Both the position numbers and the translations under genes were made by a program. Shown piece after piece: positions 1 through 11,772 of a stretch of 64,000 nucleotides of DNA. The stretch is from Asterella californica (Eukaryota; Streptophyta; Marchantiopsida; Marchantiales; Aytoniaceae). The DNA is taken from the NCBI GenBank assembly GCA_036924285.1, contig JAYKYS010000002.1:4030001-4094000 (forward strand), read 5' to 3'. The notes under the pieces were generated by a model that saw nothing but the letters and a program-made list of their open reading frames with translations, did no database searches and was not told where the DNA came from. Numbering within the stretch: position 1 is the first letter of the stretch; each line of letters opens with the position of its first letter.

Positions 1-937
1 CGTTTGTGGACCATGTTTGTCCTCTGTCCTTCTCACGTCAGTTCAAAACATGAGCTAAGCAAAGACTTCGTGATCGACGTTAGAAAGTAGTGGTTACAGT
101 CATTACAAGTAAAAGCTTCAGATGACTTTTGATCTCAGCTTCTCGGCATCCGTATCTGTACTGGTAAAGTTTGACATGGACTCACGACACATGTTACTCC
201 TGAGAAGAAGTTCAGTAATATGACTACACAACGGTGGACTTCCGATCAAGACACGCGTAATAGTCGTCCCAAGCTTTGTGATTCACTGGCTGCAAACTTC
301 CTCTCTGTGTATGGTCTAGCACAGTTCCTGTCATGGAGGAGCTCGTTACCGGTAGTTCTGAATCATCCGTAAGTTGAGTGGAATCTTACGACATTTTGGT
401 ACTTTTGGGACAGCCTTAGGACTATGTTCCAGCCTTGGGCTTATGTCAACTTCCTGAACGGCTTATCCATCGAGAGGTGTAATGAGAAAAGAGTGAGTAA
501 TTTCACTTACCTGAGTACCTTTCGTCTCTGTTACTAAGGCTTGCTTATCGATGCTTGGGCTTCAAATACATTCTATATCTGGAGTAGCAGTTCATATTAT
601 CTTGGTGGATCCCCAGATAGAACATGGTATCACCGAATCGATTCGCGGTGTTGAATAAGATGAGAAATCAACACTAGGAGTACCCATTGTACCTTACGCG
701 TTGACGTTGAGCTGTGCGGACCATTCATATAATTACCCAATCCCAAAGCTCCACGGGAGGAGCTAACTCTACAGCTATCACGTTACGCACCAAAACGCCC
801 AAGCCCGTGAACTTTGAAGTCAGCTCTTATACTCGAATAGAGGGACAGAAGAACACGTCAATATTCTACCATGCTTGCCTTCTTTTCGCTGTGATCTTCC
901 GTTCTTCTCCTATAAGGGCGCAGAGTTGACACCAGAC

Positions 938-1163
938 CAATGTTCGGGGAGTTCCGGCTGATAGAGTAGTGAGAACCGGTTGAGAATGTGAATTTCCGAA
1001 AATTCAGAAAAAAGAGTCGGAAAGTTACCGATTGAAAAATGAAAATAGTACACTCAATACTCGAAAAGTGAAGCAATTTCCGGTATCTTTTAGAAAATCG
1101 CCGGTTGATGCCAGGTCGTGTCGGAAAATCCCCGGTTCTCTCAAAAATCCTTCCCGAACACTG
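938..1163. mobile_element. hAT-type MITE, copy A
   Basis: A 226-bp non-coding element. Its left end reads CAATGTTCGGGGAGTTCCGG, and its right end, on the other strand, begins CAGTGTTCGGGAAGG, so the termini are imperfect inverted repeats. It is flanked by an exact 8-bp direct repeat, CACCAGAC, at 930-937 and 1164-1171, which fits an 8-bp target-site duplication. Eight-base duplications with CA-starting termini are the hallmark of hAT transposons. The element has no transposase and must have been mobilised by one encoded elsewhere. A related copy lies at 59034-59230. Confidence 0.75.
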
Positions 1164-1720
1164 CACCAGACTACTGTATCCGAAGCATTCCATGTCCTTG
1201 CTCATCAGAGGTTTTTGCTTGCAAAGCACCTTCGAACAGTGATACAGTTTGAATGGAACCACATTCATATTATTTACTTGAACAGCAACCGGTAATTACG
1301 TTTCCAGTAAAGACTTTTTACTTTTCTAGTAAAGGCTTTTTGCTTTTCCAGTAAAAGCTTTTTACTTTTGATGAGAAACAAAGCGATCGGTTGATGCTAA
1401 ATTAGATCAGAGAAGAAAGCATCGAGAAACAGAAAACTGAAATATTTCTACTTCCAAACTGAGCCTCGAGAAACAGAAAACTGAAAAGGCTCTACTTTCA
1501 AACTGATGGTTACAATTTGATAAGGCTTGGACGAAAAGATAAAGCCACAATCCGAGAAGCAATATCTGTACGTAGAAGGTTTTAGCATAAGACAATAGCG
1601 AGAAAAGCAAAGACTTTTTTCTAAGCGATATCTCCAAGTGTCATTATACGCAGACATACGACTCTCATAATGCTGTTTCAGCTATTTTCAGGATATTGTT
1701 AGCAACTTGGTTTCAGCTAT

Positions 1721-4108
1721 CTACAATCCTATCATAAATGGAATCATGAATTTTGCAAAAATTATTGAGTACTCACGTTGTATTTGGTTCTCGGAAGCCA
1801 AAGAGCCGCTCGTGTAGTCCCGCTTTCCACTCTGCCGTCCGGGGTGATAATATACGTGTGGTTGCCGTCTTGTGTCACACAGCAGTGTGTTGTGGTCGAC
1901 GTGTAATATCTTAATGGGCTCACGAGTGATATTCTCGTTCCAATCCAAGCAACAAGCTACCAAACGTGCCTCGTGCGTTTTAGCATGATGAATCCGTTTT
2001 GTCGCAAACTTGTTTATCACAGAGTTGAATGTCTCAGACATATAATTCTCTCGCGCTCGGGTGTAAAAGTGCATCTTCGAGGATGTAACAACGTCAAAAA
2101 CTGCAACATAACAATGTGTGTGGGGGAGTCTGCAACAATAACAGCCGGTTATCACTAAGCCAAAATTCAGATTCTGGAACATGATACAAAGATGCATACG
2201 AGAAGTGACATTATCTCTTATCTCTGTGATAGTAGTGATCTAGGGCTGGTCGATTCAGATCAGGCACACCACAACAAGGTCGGTCGTCCGGTAGATTTCG
2301 ACAAAGTGTGTGGTCGTCCGCCAATGGTTAGCAGCATTCTGAATGTCCATAACTAACATGCAAGTGTCATCCTCCACTTGCAGATAACGCCCGTCCGATC
2401 CTATTGTCCTTTGCGCATTCAATTGACAACATGTGTATATCCATCCCTTCAACTTGTCGGCTATGCCATGTGTCTGCAACTCAGGATAAACCGTCTAGAA
2501 CCAATGGGGTCTCCATCAAACAACCCGCGCATCTCAGCCACTCGTGCAACCAAAGCGGGATTGTTTTCTTGAATAGAAGCATCTCTTAGTGAGGAGCTCA
2601 AGGTCAGCCCTAACCTCAGTCTCCTCCACACCCGCTGGTACACGCTTCTTATTCTGCACCTATACTAAGAACTTTTTGATTACATTCTTGCACTTGTGTC
2701 ATAAGTCCTTCTGATTGACAATCTCATGATGGGACAAGATGGCATCAACTGATGACTTATCATCATGTACAACCTCATCTGGTACTATGCCCTTGGCGAT
2801 GAATCGCTGAATACCCAACTCGAATGCTCGATCCTCAATCAACCACGAGTTATTGTCGGTCTCTATCCGAGTCATGTTCACCATCTCAATCATCTTACCG
2901 TCATTTGTTGAGATGAAAGCACATGTCCCATTGTAGTCATTCCTAGTCGAGTCGTACCTCAAATCAGCGTACACCACGAAGTTGCCTAAAATACACGATA
3001 ACTAAGTCAGATCCTCCTAAAAAACTGCTCCTTCAAAACTTGAATCCTTCACAATAGAACCTCAATAATGTCCACAAGCTTCAGCACTTACCACCCACAG
3101 GAGCCTCGTTCAAGTCAGGAAAATGTCGTGCAAGCACTTCTGATTGGACCTGCTCTTTCTTCATGGCCCATCTTTCAAGTGTCGCTTGAATCCAACGTAT
3201 GAAGCGATCTTTTCCGTTCTGGAATCCAAAGAAATGAGACCTCGAAAATGAAGATAACCCTACCTCTCGACATAAACTATCTAGTTGTTCGTATCCCAAT
3301 CCGACGCACAAACCAGCATGATAAAAACGGCGAGTCACATTGGAAACACTGTGATAGAACTCCATCTCAGTGGATCTCCATCCAAATGTGTGGCCTTGTG
3401 GACATCTAAGCTTCAAGGAGTACGTCTGATGGATACATGAAACTACCGGAAGATCGAAAGTCAACTCGCACTCATAATGATGACATCTCACCTTGAATAG
3501 AGTGAATAACTCCATCAACTTAGAAATACCTACAAATCCGTAAACCGCTAAGTCTAGACTCTGGACCACTGGTGTAGCTGAAGCTATGTCCTCTGATCTG
3601 GGCGGCTCTAAGACATTGGGTACTTGAGAATCGAAGACCGACTCAGAAAGGAGTGTCGAATCTATCGTAGACGAGTTTGATGTCGAAGGATCAAAGCAAT
3701 CATAGAAATGACAATAGCACACAAAGTCTGATCATGTCTAAGTTCTAACATCAGTGATCAAATAAATTCAATTCCTAGTCATATCACAACTTCGCATTCA
3801 TAAATAAACTAGAAGAGAAACATTTAGCTGAACTTGAACCGGACCTGATGCTCAGCATGATCAATGTCAAGAGCCCACAATATGATAAGATCTGCATGAA
3901 ACTCGGTATCCTCCGGCAGAATAACATCTCTCTCCTCTGGAATTACATCTGGCTCATCCAACATAACTTGCGCTTCTCTCGTCATCTGATCTATGCGAAC
4001 AACGGTGGTTGAGAAAAGAAAATAGAACACATCGGTATGACTTGCAGCTGGTCCTAAAAGTTGCATAGTCTGCACATAGCGAAGCAATAACAACTCCAGC
4101 ACTCTCAC
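1721..4108 (-). pseudogene. degraded intron-containing DDE transposase relic
   Basis: Several minus-strand blocks read as one protein in order. An N-terminal block (about 3720-3092) has cysteine/histidine-rich motifs (CHHYEC, CPQGHTFGW) and a helical segment. It ends at a GTAAGT donor at 3091 and joins in phase to an acceptor before 2985. The next block contains NFVVYADLRYDS and KGIVPDEVVHDD, which resemble the first catalytic-Asp regions of DDE transposases that carry a 'DGRxDSPG'-like motif. A TGA at 2699-2701 interrupts this block, and similarity seems to continue as HKCKNVIKKFL. Weak frames follow at 2650-2260. A C-terminal block at about 2070-1880 carries SETFNSVINKFATKRIHHAK. A further frame at 3824-4108 may be the 5' part. 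I read this as an inactive transposon relic. The family name is uncertain, and a rapidly evolving host gene is less likely. Confidence 0.5.
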
Positions 4109-4109
4109 T

Positions 4110-5390
4110 TTCCCATCCGAGACCTCCGGACATCTTCTCTATACTGTCTCGATCTCCAGACCGTCGGGGATGAACCTGAGGGGCATACTATACAATGAAA
4201 AAGCCTCGCTGATCAGGTTTGACCTATTCGTCCAGAGGTTCGAACTAAACTTGCCGGTGATAACCAAACTGTCCAAAATAATATCACTGAAAAACTATAC
4301 TCATACATGAGAAAAAAGAATAAATAAAATTAATCTACATAATATAAAGAAAAAAATAATGATCAAATTCTACACTAAATATATTATATCAGAAGAGTCT
4401 CCAAATAGGTTAAGTGCTACTTAGAACTATATGATAATGTGCATAAGAACTTCTATGAAAACTCTATCTAATAGACTCTAGTTCTAAAAACCTTCCGAGG
4501 TTGAAACTAAAGAAGAGACCAAACTAAGACTGAACAAGAGATGAAGAAATATCAGAGGAGAACAAACTGAATGAGACTACAATCTAAGTCTCCAAAGTGC
4601 TTGGGGTTCGAGAGGAAGACCTCCTCTCGAACTGGAGGAGTCTCTAATAGGAGAGCCGTCAATAGTGTGGCTCTCCTATCAGAGAGCCTTCACTAGCCTT
4701 CTGGCCAACCACTAGCCAGTCTTTTGGCCGAAACCAACCACTGGCCAGCCTTGTAACCAGCCTTCGGACGAGTGGCTAGCAGGACCAGCCTTGTAGTCAG
4801 CCTTCGGACGAGTGGCTAGCCAGGAATGGCCAGTGGCTGGTTCCTTCTCGCAGTTTACTTTGTCGGCTCCAATAAACATTACCGGTACCGGAACAAAATA
4901 GCGACATTGGGCCAGATCGACGATATTCAGTCAGATTGCAAACTGATTGACATTTTCCGACAGAGAAATATCATTGTAGAGCGCGACATTGTCACTGTAA
5001 CAAAAATTATTACAGAGTAGAACAATTCGAAATTCAGAAAAATAGAATATTCTATTTCCAAAGCTCTCATTCATCTTCGTCTCTAGAGTTTTTTCCTCAA
5101 CCGTTTGATATCAGAATGAAGGTATCATGGTCTCTTTTTGAAGCTTATCATCTGCTGCTCATTTCAATACCCTGACGGGTACATTACATACCCAATTAAC
5201 ATCGTGACAGCATGACATAAATTCTACTGGCCCCGGTCAGAGTCGAATCCACTTAGTAATGGTTAAGAATGATTAAAGGTGGGCATCCCACCGCTAATAT
5301 AGCCTCACTTGTGGTTAAAAAAAAATGAAAAAAAAAGAGATTGTTGATCCCGGACCCCAAAAGGACGTGAACGAGCTGCTGCTCATCAAT
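4110..5390. other. gene-poor stretch upstream of the sHSP gene
   Basis: No convincing coding region is visible. The stretch is AT-rich at 4300-4420, carries a 40-bp tandem repeat at 4745-4821, and has a poly-A run near 5315-5333. Confidence 0.5.
4745..4821. repeat. two-copy 40-bp tandem repeat
   Basis: Two near-identical 37-base blocks, each ending in CCTTCGGACGAGTGGCTAGC, start at 4745 and 4785. They differ at two positions near AACC/GTCA and in the last base. The surrounding sequence (4675-4850) also repeats shorter versions of CCAGCCTT and CTGGCC. Confidence 0.8.
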
Positions 5391-5393
5391 CTC

Positions 5394-5416
5394 GAACTTC
5401 CCCGAAATTCCAGAAG
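5394..5416. promoter_or_regulatory. possible heat shock element
   Basis: About 290 bases before the sHSP start codon lies GAACTTCCCCGAAATTCCAG followed by AAG, a run of alternating GAA and TTC blocks. ATTCCAGAAG is a correctly spaced nTTCnnGAAn pair, while the other blocks are off by one base. HSF-binding sites of this kind drive heat-inducible sHSP genes, so the position is sensible. The imperfect spacing keeps this tentative. Confidence 0.35.
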
Positions 5417-5702
5417 CTATACCAAAGTACTTCCTGGAGGCAGTCAGTGCGAGAAAGAAGCGTGGAAGTCGGAGGCATGTCCGTTAGCGTCCCGCTCTCT
5501 TTCCTGTCCTCTCTCCATACATGTCGCGATATTCTCTACTCGTGACGGATACTCTAGGTTTCCGCTAGTTACTCTCATTCTGACGAAGCCGGATTTGAAT
5601 CTGCCAATCGACGAATCTGCAGTTTGGCTCACTGACAAATTGTTCTCGTTAATTCTTGGAACTGCTCGGTGATACTGCCACTCATCCGTCGCGATCGCCG
5701 TC

Positions 5703-7137
5703 ATGGCAATGACACCATTCCGCGATGATGCCGGGCCGAACAACGGCAACTACAGCAACAGCGATGGTAGCAAGAGCTTGCGAAGGAGTCTGTTGGATGG
5801 GAGCTGCAGCCTTTTCAACAAACCTCTCGATATGTGGGACCCATTCGAGCACATGAACTCACTGTGGGAAGACAGTCCCATGCGGTCCCTCTTCCAGGAC
5901 GTGAGAGCGATTGCCGGTACGAAAGTGGACTGGAAGGAAACTTCGGATGCTCACGTCTTCAAGGCTGACTTGCCAGGTATAATGAGTACCACCAAACCTC
6001 CAAGAGAACTAGAAGCGAACCCCACGCTGGGGCCTGCCCTTATTGTCTTCTTTTCGACATTCTCACCGAAAATTCTGTATCCCCAGTATCTATGCAGTCG
6101 CTTTAAACAGTTGACGACCGACGGCACTCTGTTTCAGACGTTCGAAGTTTCCTGGATGAATCATATGACAGTTATGAAGTTATTCCACCTGAGTGTACAT
6201 TGTCGGACACAACCTCAAATTCGAGAACTGAACAACAGCAAATAATTTGAGATGGATAACATCTCGATGCAACCATCATGATGAACAGGAAACAATGTTT
6301 CAAGTCATGAAAACTTCTGAATTTGAACACGATTAGTGAATGAAGCTTGACTCTACAGGTTTAATTTGAACTATCAAACCATGAAACTTGAGTTGAACTC
6401 GTCAGGTCAAGGAAAAAATCTGCATATCTCGACCATCATTTACATGCTTTGTCTGTAAAGAAACAGCGAAAAATTACAGAATGACAACATCTGATCGAAC
6501 CGCTGCATGCACTCGAGATAGTTCCTCGGGCGAATTTCTCCTTTCTTTCTTCCCTCGGACGAGGAGTGTAAGGATTTAATCCGCTGTATGAAGATGTTCT
6601 CTACTTAAGACTCACCAGTTTGTGAAACTAAACGGTGTAGTAATACCAGCTGAAGTGAAGTTCACGTTGGTTCTCATGAGCTTTATTATCACTCACCAAA
6701 AGCCTTTATATTCGATCTTCAGTTCCTGTGGATGCCACAAGAGTTTTGTCGATTCTGTTCTGCAGATAATCAGGCCCAAAAAGGAAATTAGGGAAAGATC
6801 AAATGACGATCGACTGAAATTTTCCCTAGGAGTGATTGACTGAGGGATGGATGGAAGGATGGATCTGTTGTCAGGACTCAACAAAGACGAGGTGAAACTG
6901 ACCGTCGAGGACGATCGCATGCTGCAAATAACGGGCGAGCGCAACAAGGAGGAAAAGACGGAAACATGGCACCGCCTGGAGCGATCCCAGGGCCGCTTCT
7001 TGAGGCGCTTCCATCTGCCAGACAACGCCAACGTCGACAAGATTCAGGCCAAGGTTGAGAACGGCGTTCTAACGGTCACGGTGCCGAAAACTGACAGAAG
7101 CCACAGACCGGTCCAACGTCAAATCGACATCAAATGA
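5703..7137 (+). CDS. cytosolic class I small heat shock protein (HSP20), two exons
   Basis: ATP-independent chaperone that forms oligomers and holds unfolding proteins during heat or other stress. Exon 1 is 5703-5976 and exon 2 is 6875-7137. The donor (CCAG|GTATAA) and acceptor (TGTCAG|GA) join in phase through a Gly codon and give 178 residues, a normal length for the family. The N-terminal arm contains [10 protein letters not shown]. The alpha-crystallin domain starts near [18 protein letters not shown] and continues as [20 protein letters not shown], then [18 protein letters not shown] and the diagnostic [11 protein letters not shown]. The C-terminus ends QIDIK, so an I-x-I anchor motif (IDI) is present, but the -SG tail common in class I proteins is missing. 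The 898-bp intron splits the alpha-crystallin domain after LPG. Most seed-plant class I genes lack introns, so this is notable. An in-frame stop inside the intron makes intron retention truncating. Confidence 0.9.
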
Positions 7138-7149
7138 GTGAACCAACAT

Positions 7150-9500
7150 CTTAAATATCATATGCGTGAGCTTCTTGGGATCCATGCCAGAAAAGATTCG
7201 AGCTCGAGGAATTGGCACAAGCATATCGTCGTCGTGTGAGAGAGAGAGAGCAAAAGAGTCTGGTTATGGAGAAATAGGCTTGCTGTGAAGACGGCGCAAC
7301 GAACGCAGTGACTAAAATGTTGGTGTGAATTTTTTGTTTGATCACCTGTCTAAAATAGGTGAAGCCATCTCGTGTTTTCTCGACCTTCCGTTGATCACTT
7401 TTGTCAAGACACAGTTTTCCATTCATCAATCTAATTTGAGGTGCCATTCAGAAACTGTCTCGTGGTAGCTCGCCATTTAGTGCCGAATATACCCTCAGTC
7501 TTGACGAGAAAAAGTATCAAACGCGTTGCAAAAACCATCCATGTGAGTGCCAGAAGATCTTCTAGAAGTCCCATTGCTACTGCTATTACACTCAGTTTAC
7601 TTCAACACTGTAGGCTACAACGACGACAACACGAAGAGCACACACCCACATCCACGACCATGAACAACAACGATCGATATACAAGCTGTAAAAGTCCAAA
7701 AGAGAGAGTAGGAGACAACCGCACGTCTACCAAAGGTGCGCCGACTACCACAGGGGAGGCTCAGAATGACTCAGTGGTGAGTGAGTGTCGATCGGTCTCC
7801 CCGTCTATAAAACAGAGCGGAAAGCTTTGTCGTAAGTCCAACTATCTCGAGTTAGAAGTACGTGTGCTATGATCAACAAACTGAAAGATTCAAGACCTTT
7901 AACCTTCAGATGTTTTCTTTCTGACAACGTGCTATAACATCGACGGATGTCGGACCTACAAGAACTGAAAAGGCTCAACTTTGCGTAGATACTTTTCCGT
8001 TTCAGGTCGGTCTTTCTTATTAATAGATGTGTTAAATCCTGTTATTTTATTGGTGGAGAGAGCTGCCGGATTATATCTGGTCTGGTACCGGGAAAGTTAA
8101 GGAAGTCCTGAAAATGACACATGGAAATTGACTATTAGGGGGCACTTCCGGGACAAAACCCTCTACTTAGAGTGCGCGGGAATGAAAAGTTAAGTTTGTA
8201 CTCCCTGTCACGGAGTGAAATATTAAAGGGGTACAGACGAAGAGAGGGTGAAGAGAATCGTTTCACAGAACACAACTTTGTAGAATTTCTCTCGCTATCA
8301 AGGCTGCTACGTGCAGCTTAGGGATGGAAGTGGGTTTAAGTGACGACAAGCTAATATGGAATGTGATATGCAACTGTCACGTCTAGGACAAACAACAAGA
8401 GTAGAAGCAGTGTTTGATGTTGGGATACACATGGAGCAAGGTCCCGGACTTGGAGCAGCGTTGATAGAATCCAGAAAGGAAGTAACACCCAAAAGATCCA
8501 CAAGCTTCGGCTAGCAAGCATGATACCAACGTTCCTCGCAGAATCGGCTCTTTGCGCAGTTTTGAACTTGAATGCCTCGTAATGGTTAAAGACCGCGGGT
8601 ACAGTTCGGTTCTCGTCCTGAAAAGTTCAAATAGACAGCATTGCCGTTTTGTCACCGTCAAGGCTTGCCGCGTCGTAATTTACGTTCCAGAATCGCCCGG
8701 CGCCTTGTGCTAAAGATGGGAATACTCCGACACTATGTGAGTCATGAAGGACTGTAGCAATTGCACCATGCAATCACCGGGTATTTTGCGTAGAATGATG
8801 ACAGAGAGATACATTTGGCAAAGAATGCTAAAATCCACACTGCTACGACTTGTACAACCCCACTGCTTATACCTGCTTCTTGTATATATGATGTCCGCTG
8901 ACGCTGTTATCGCCATACCTGCTTGTAACTCGCAGACATGATAAAACCCTGATGGCAAGTGGTTGATCCAGACGCGAGGTAACAAGGTCAAGTATTCCAA
9001 CTTACTCTTGTTCCAGATCGAGTTGTGCTGTATTATATAAGAGTAAAATGCCTTGGGAGAACTGATACAAGATAAAGCTACAAAAGACGGACAAACAGAA
9101 GAAAGAACAGTCAAACTTATCTAGTAGGAGCAAATTCGAGAAGAAGAACACACACTAAGGGAAGTATCATACACCCGTCCACTGGTGGTGGAAAGTGGTG
9201 GCAAGCTCAGACGGCTAGTTCCAATTTGCTGACATTCACCGGAGATATACATGTAGCTGTCTGTCAAAGAGCCATCAACCAACCAGCTGTACACCCAAAA
9301 TGCAATTGCACCTGAACAACCGTTCTATATTCTTTTTGCCTTGCTCGTTGGAACATGATTTGAAAGATAACAGCCCAACGGAAGGTAACCTACATGACTC
9401 TAACAAATACAATGTCCTGAAAATGATAACATAAATGTCGAGGTAAACGCAGGACACAGGTGAGAAGATCTAATGACAGCAGAAAACTAACCTTGGAAAG
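7150..9500. other. intergenic, no supported gene
   Basis: Reading frames here are short, lack recognisable motifs and overlap on both strands. A short GA run occurs near 7238-7252. I could not support any gene between the sHSP and the sterol isomerase. Confidence 0.5.
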
Positions 9501-9513
9501 TTTTTCTTGCCTT

Positions 9514-10775
9514 CTATTTCTTTTTCTTGCTAGTAACACTGACTTTCTGAGCTGAAAAGGCCCTTGAAATATAACCCCACGATCGACAAGCGACCAAGAA
9601 GGGGACGACGATCCAGATCATGTTCATGAATATGAAGTATCCCCAGAAGTAAATCGGGCCCGGGGCTGATAACTCGTCCCCAGTAAAGTACACAGTTGTA
9701 AAGTACAAGATATCGCCATAAAGCTGTCCCAAGGAGGTTGCTAGTTGCAAGGCATGTGCGTAGGGCTTGTTTGCTAGAATGGCATAGCTGCACAATGAAC
9801 AGATTTTCACTGTGTCACATAAGAAGCGATTGGCGCTCCCACTTAAAGCAGTAAAACAGTTTAGAACTTTTATCATGATACCTGGTACCAACGAAACTTG
9901 GAGCAGTTTCCAGACATGGGTCTCAGAAGCATTCTACAGCGTCAAACACAACAGTCAACGCAGCAAACCGGCAAAGCTCTTACACAGCCAAAAGGGCCGC
10001 TGGTCCTTCAATAACAGCAGTGATGCCTTCAATCAGGACAATCGTAGTATCCCGTGCAGGATATCTCGAATCACCCTTTCCATACTCCTTCCCTAAGCAC
10101 CACAGCACGAGCAATCAGTTCCTGAATCCTGCTGTCGTGAGAGCATTTTCTGTGATTACTTTGATGTCTACGCCATCATCAGCATAATTAAACAGACGTG
10201 AGAGATGGAGATAGAGGAGCGGAGAAATGACTTACAGACTTCAGCGAAGTAGTTTGAAGGATTCAGCTTATAAAAATCGGGAGTGAAAACGAAGTAACCC
10301 TCCAGAACCAAGTGAATGAGTCCAGTGAACAACCACCAACAGACGAGCAAGCGGTCAACCTTTCTCAATGCCTTGATCCTACCTGCAGAATGCGCCCAAA
10401 GACCAGCACTGTCATTCAAACGAACAGACAAGCTCCTCACAGCAAACAATAAAGCTATCGACCACGCCAAAACCAAAGAAACGGAGGAGAGAATGCGGAA
10501 GCGCACAAAGCACGGAGATACAAAACGAACTTCTACACTAGTAGGTCGAACAATAAGATCGCACTGAAACAGGTCGACTGGAGATCAGGAGGCAGGGAGG
10601 GAAAGGATTGGCAGGCTGATCGAGCAATGTAGAAACCTGTGAGGGTGTAGCCGACGCCGAATACGAGGAAAGTGTAAATGCTGAAGATTCCCAGAATGAA
10701 TTCGCGGGACATTTGAAGGGGAATGAAGCCGGGGAGCTCGAGAGAAACAGGGGAGTAGGGATGTGGCTCGGCCAT
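9514..10775 (-). CDS. HYD1: sterol delta8-delta7 isomerase (HYD1/EBP family), four exons
   Basis: Moves the B-ring double bond from C8 to C7 in phytosterol synthesis. It is an endoplasmic reticulum membrane enzyme of the EXPERA/EBP family. Exons on the minus strand are 10775-10637, 10454-10236, 10092-9984 and 9787-9514. All junctions are GT-AG and in phase, giving 246 residues. Motifs in order are DRLLVCWWLFTGLIHLVLEG (His94 and Glu98), AEVWKEYGKGDSRYPARD, IEGITAVIEGPAALL (Glu141 and Thr144), and MNMIWIVVPFL (Asn211 and Trp214). These are the residues lining the catalytic pocket in EBP. Several hydrophobic segments fit a multi-pass protein, and the C-terminus ends in a lysine run (SKKKK) that could be an ER-retrieval signal. 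A polar insert between the first two helices (about residues 53-80) is longer than I expect for the seed-plant protein. The start is the first Met, in MAEPHPYSP, which resembles plant homologues. Confidence 0.92.
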
Positions 10776-11011
10776 TTTGGCGAATCAATACACTGAGTTC
10801 AACGAAACTAGATTGCTTCGTGTATACTTATGTGTGGATGAATTATGAAGGTTCCGTTCCCTACGAGTCCCGGTTCCTCCCATTGACTTCTGGCGACCTG
10901 CTCGAGCTCATTCTCGACCGAAACGGAGGGCCGGCATCATCCCGGCAGTCGTGCGAGCACAGTGCTCCTCAGAAACCTTTATAAAGAAAGAACGTAGAAT
11001 CCTGACAACAA

Positions 11012-11082
11012 GCGCAGCTGGTGTAGTGGTATCATAGTACCCTCCCACGGTACTGACCGGGGTTCGATTCCCCGGCTGCGCA
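11012..11082 (+). tRNA. tRNA-Gly (CCC)
   Basis: A 71-base cloverleaf. The acceptor stem is GCGCAGC (11012-11018) with GCTGCGC (11075-11081) and discriminator A at 11082. The anticodon stem GTACC/GGTAC encloses the loop CTCCCAC, which gives anticodon CCC at 11044-11046 (reads GGG). The D-arm/A-box is TGGTGTAGTGG and the T-arm/B-box is GGTTCGATTCC. There is no intron and CCA is not encoded, as expected for a nuclear tRNA. A T-rich stretch starts about 85 bases downstream (near 11168). Confidence 0.97.
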
Positions 11083-11709
11083 CGATTTTAGAATCTCACT
11101 GCTTCGGTGGACAAGACTACTACAGCCTTTTGCACACGTTTCCCATCCGTTGGCTATTCATTGCGTCGCGTGTATTTTTCTTTTGCACACGTCATCTACT
11201 CCCTTGTCCTGTATGTTGTAGTTACAGGGGAAGAGGGTGTAGATTGTATAGAGCTTGTACTACGTAAATTTCAGCAAATTAAGCTTGTAAATCACTTATA
11301 TTGAGTCCGTAACCCGATGGAGAGGCCCTCGCAGGGCCTATTTGGGGTCTGGACTAGAAATGTTATACCTGCAGCAATTGGGACTTTGAAGACTCTCAAC
11401 AACTGAAATTTGAAGGTTCCAGAGGAATGTTGAATGCAATATCATTTAAACAAAAATGAAGGAACTATATCTGCTGAAAGTGAAAGTGAGATGATCTGAT
11501 TGAAACTATTTCTCATGTTATCATTCTCATTTCTCTCAAATGATGTTCCGTTTTTTGTTTGAGATGGTGACGGAGAAGTGAACACATTTGATGCAAAGCA
11601 TTTTAAACCAAAATGACCTGATGGAATCAACTTGTGACTTGTATATGTATTCACATGAAATTGTGATTGAGATTCTCATGCAAGTCCACGAACACAAGAC
11701 TTAGAACCG

Positions 11710-11710
<1 letters not shown>

Positions 11711-11752
<42 letters not shown>
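11711..11752. repeat. (CT)n microsatellite
   Basis: About 21 uninterrupted CT dinucleotides, located just beyond the stop codon of the minus-strand basic reading frame at 11773-12096. Confidence 0.98.
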
Positions 11753-11756
<4 letters not shown>

Positions 11757-11772
11757 ACTGCAAGGTTGGAGG

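Noticed and set aside
5200..5300. tRNA-like segment around GGTCAGAGTCGAATCCAC
   Set aside because: A B-box-like string is present, but no cloverleaf, A box or anticodon arm could be formed.
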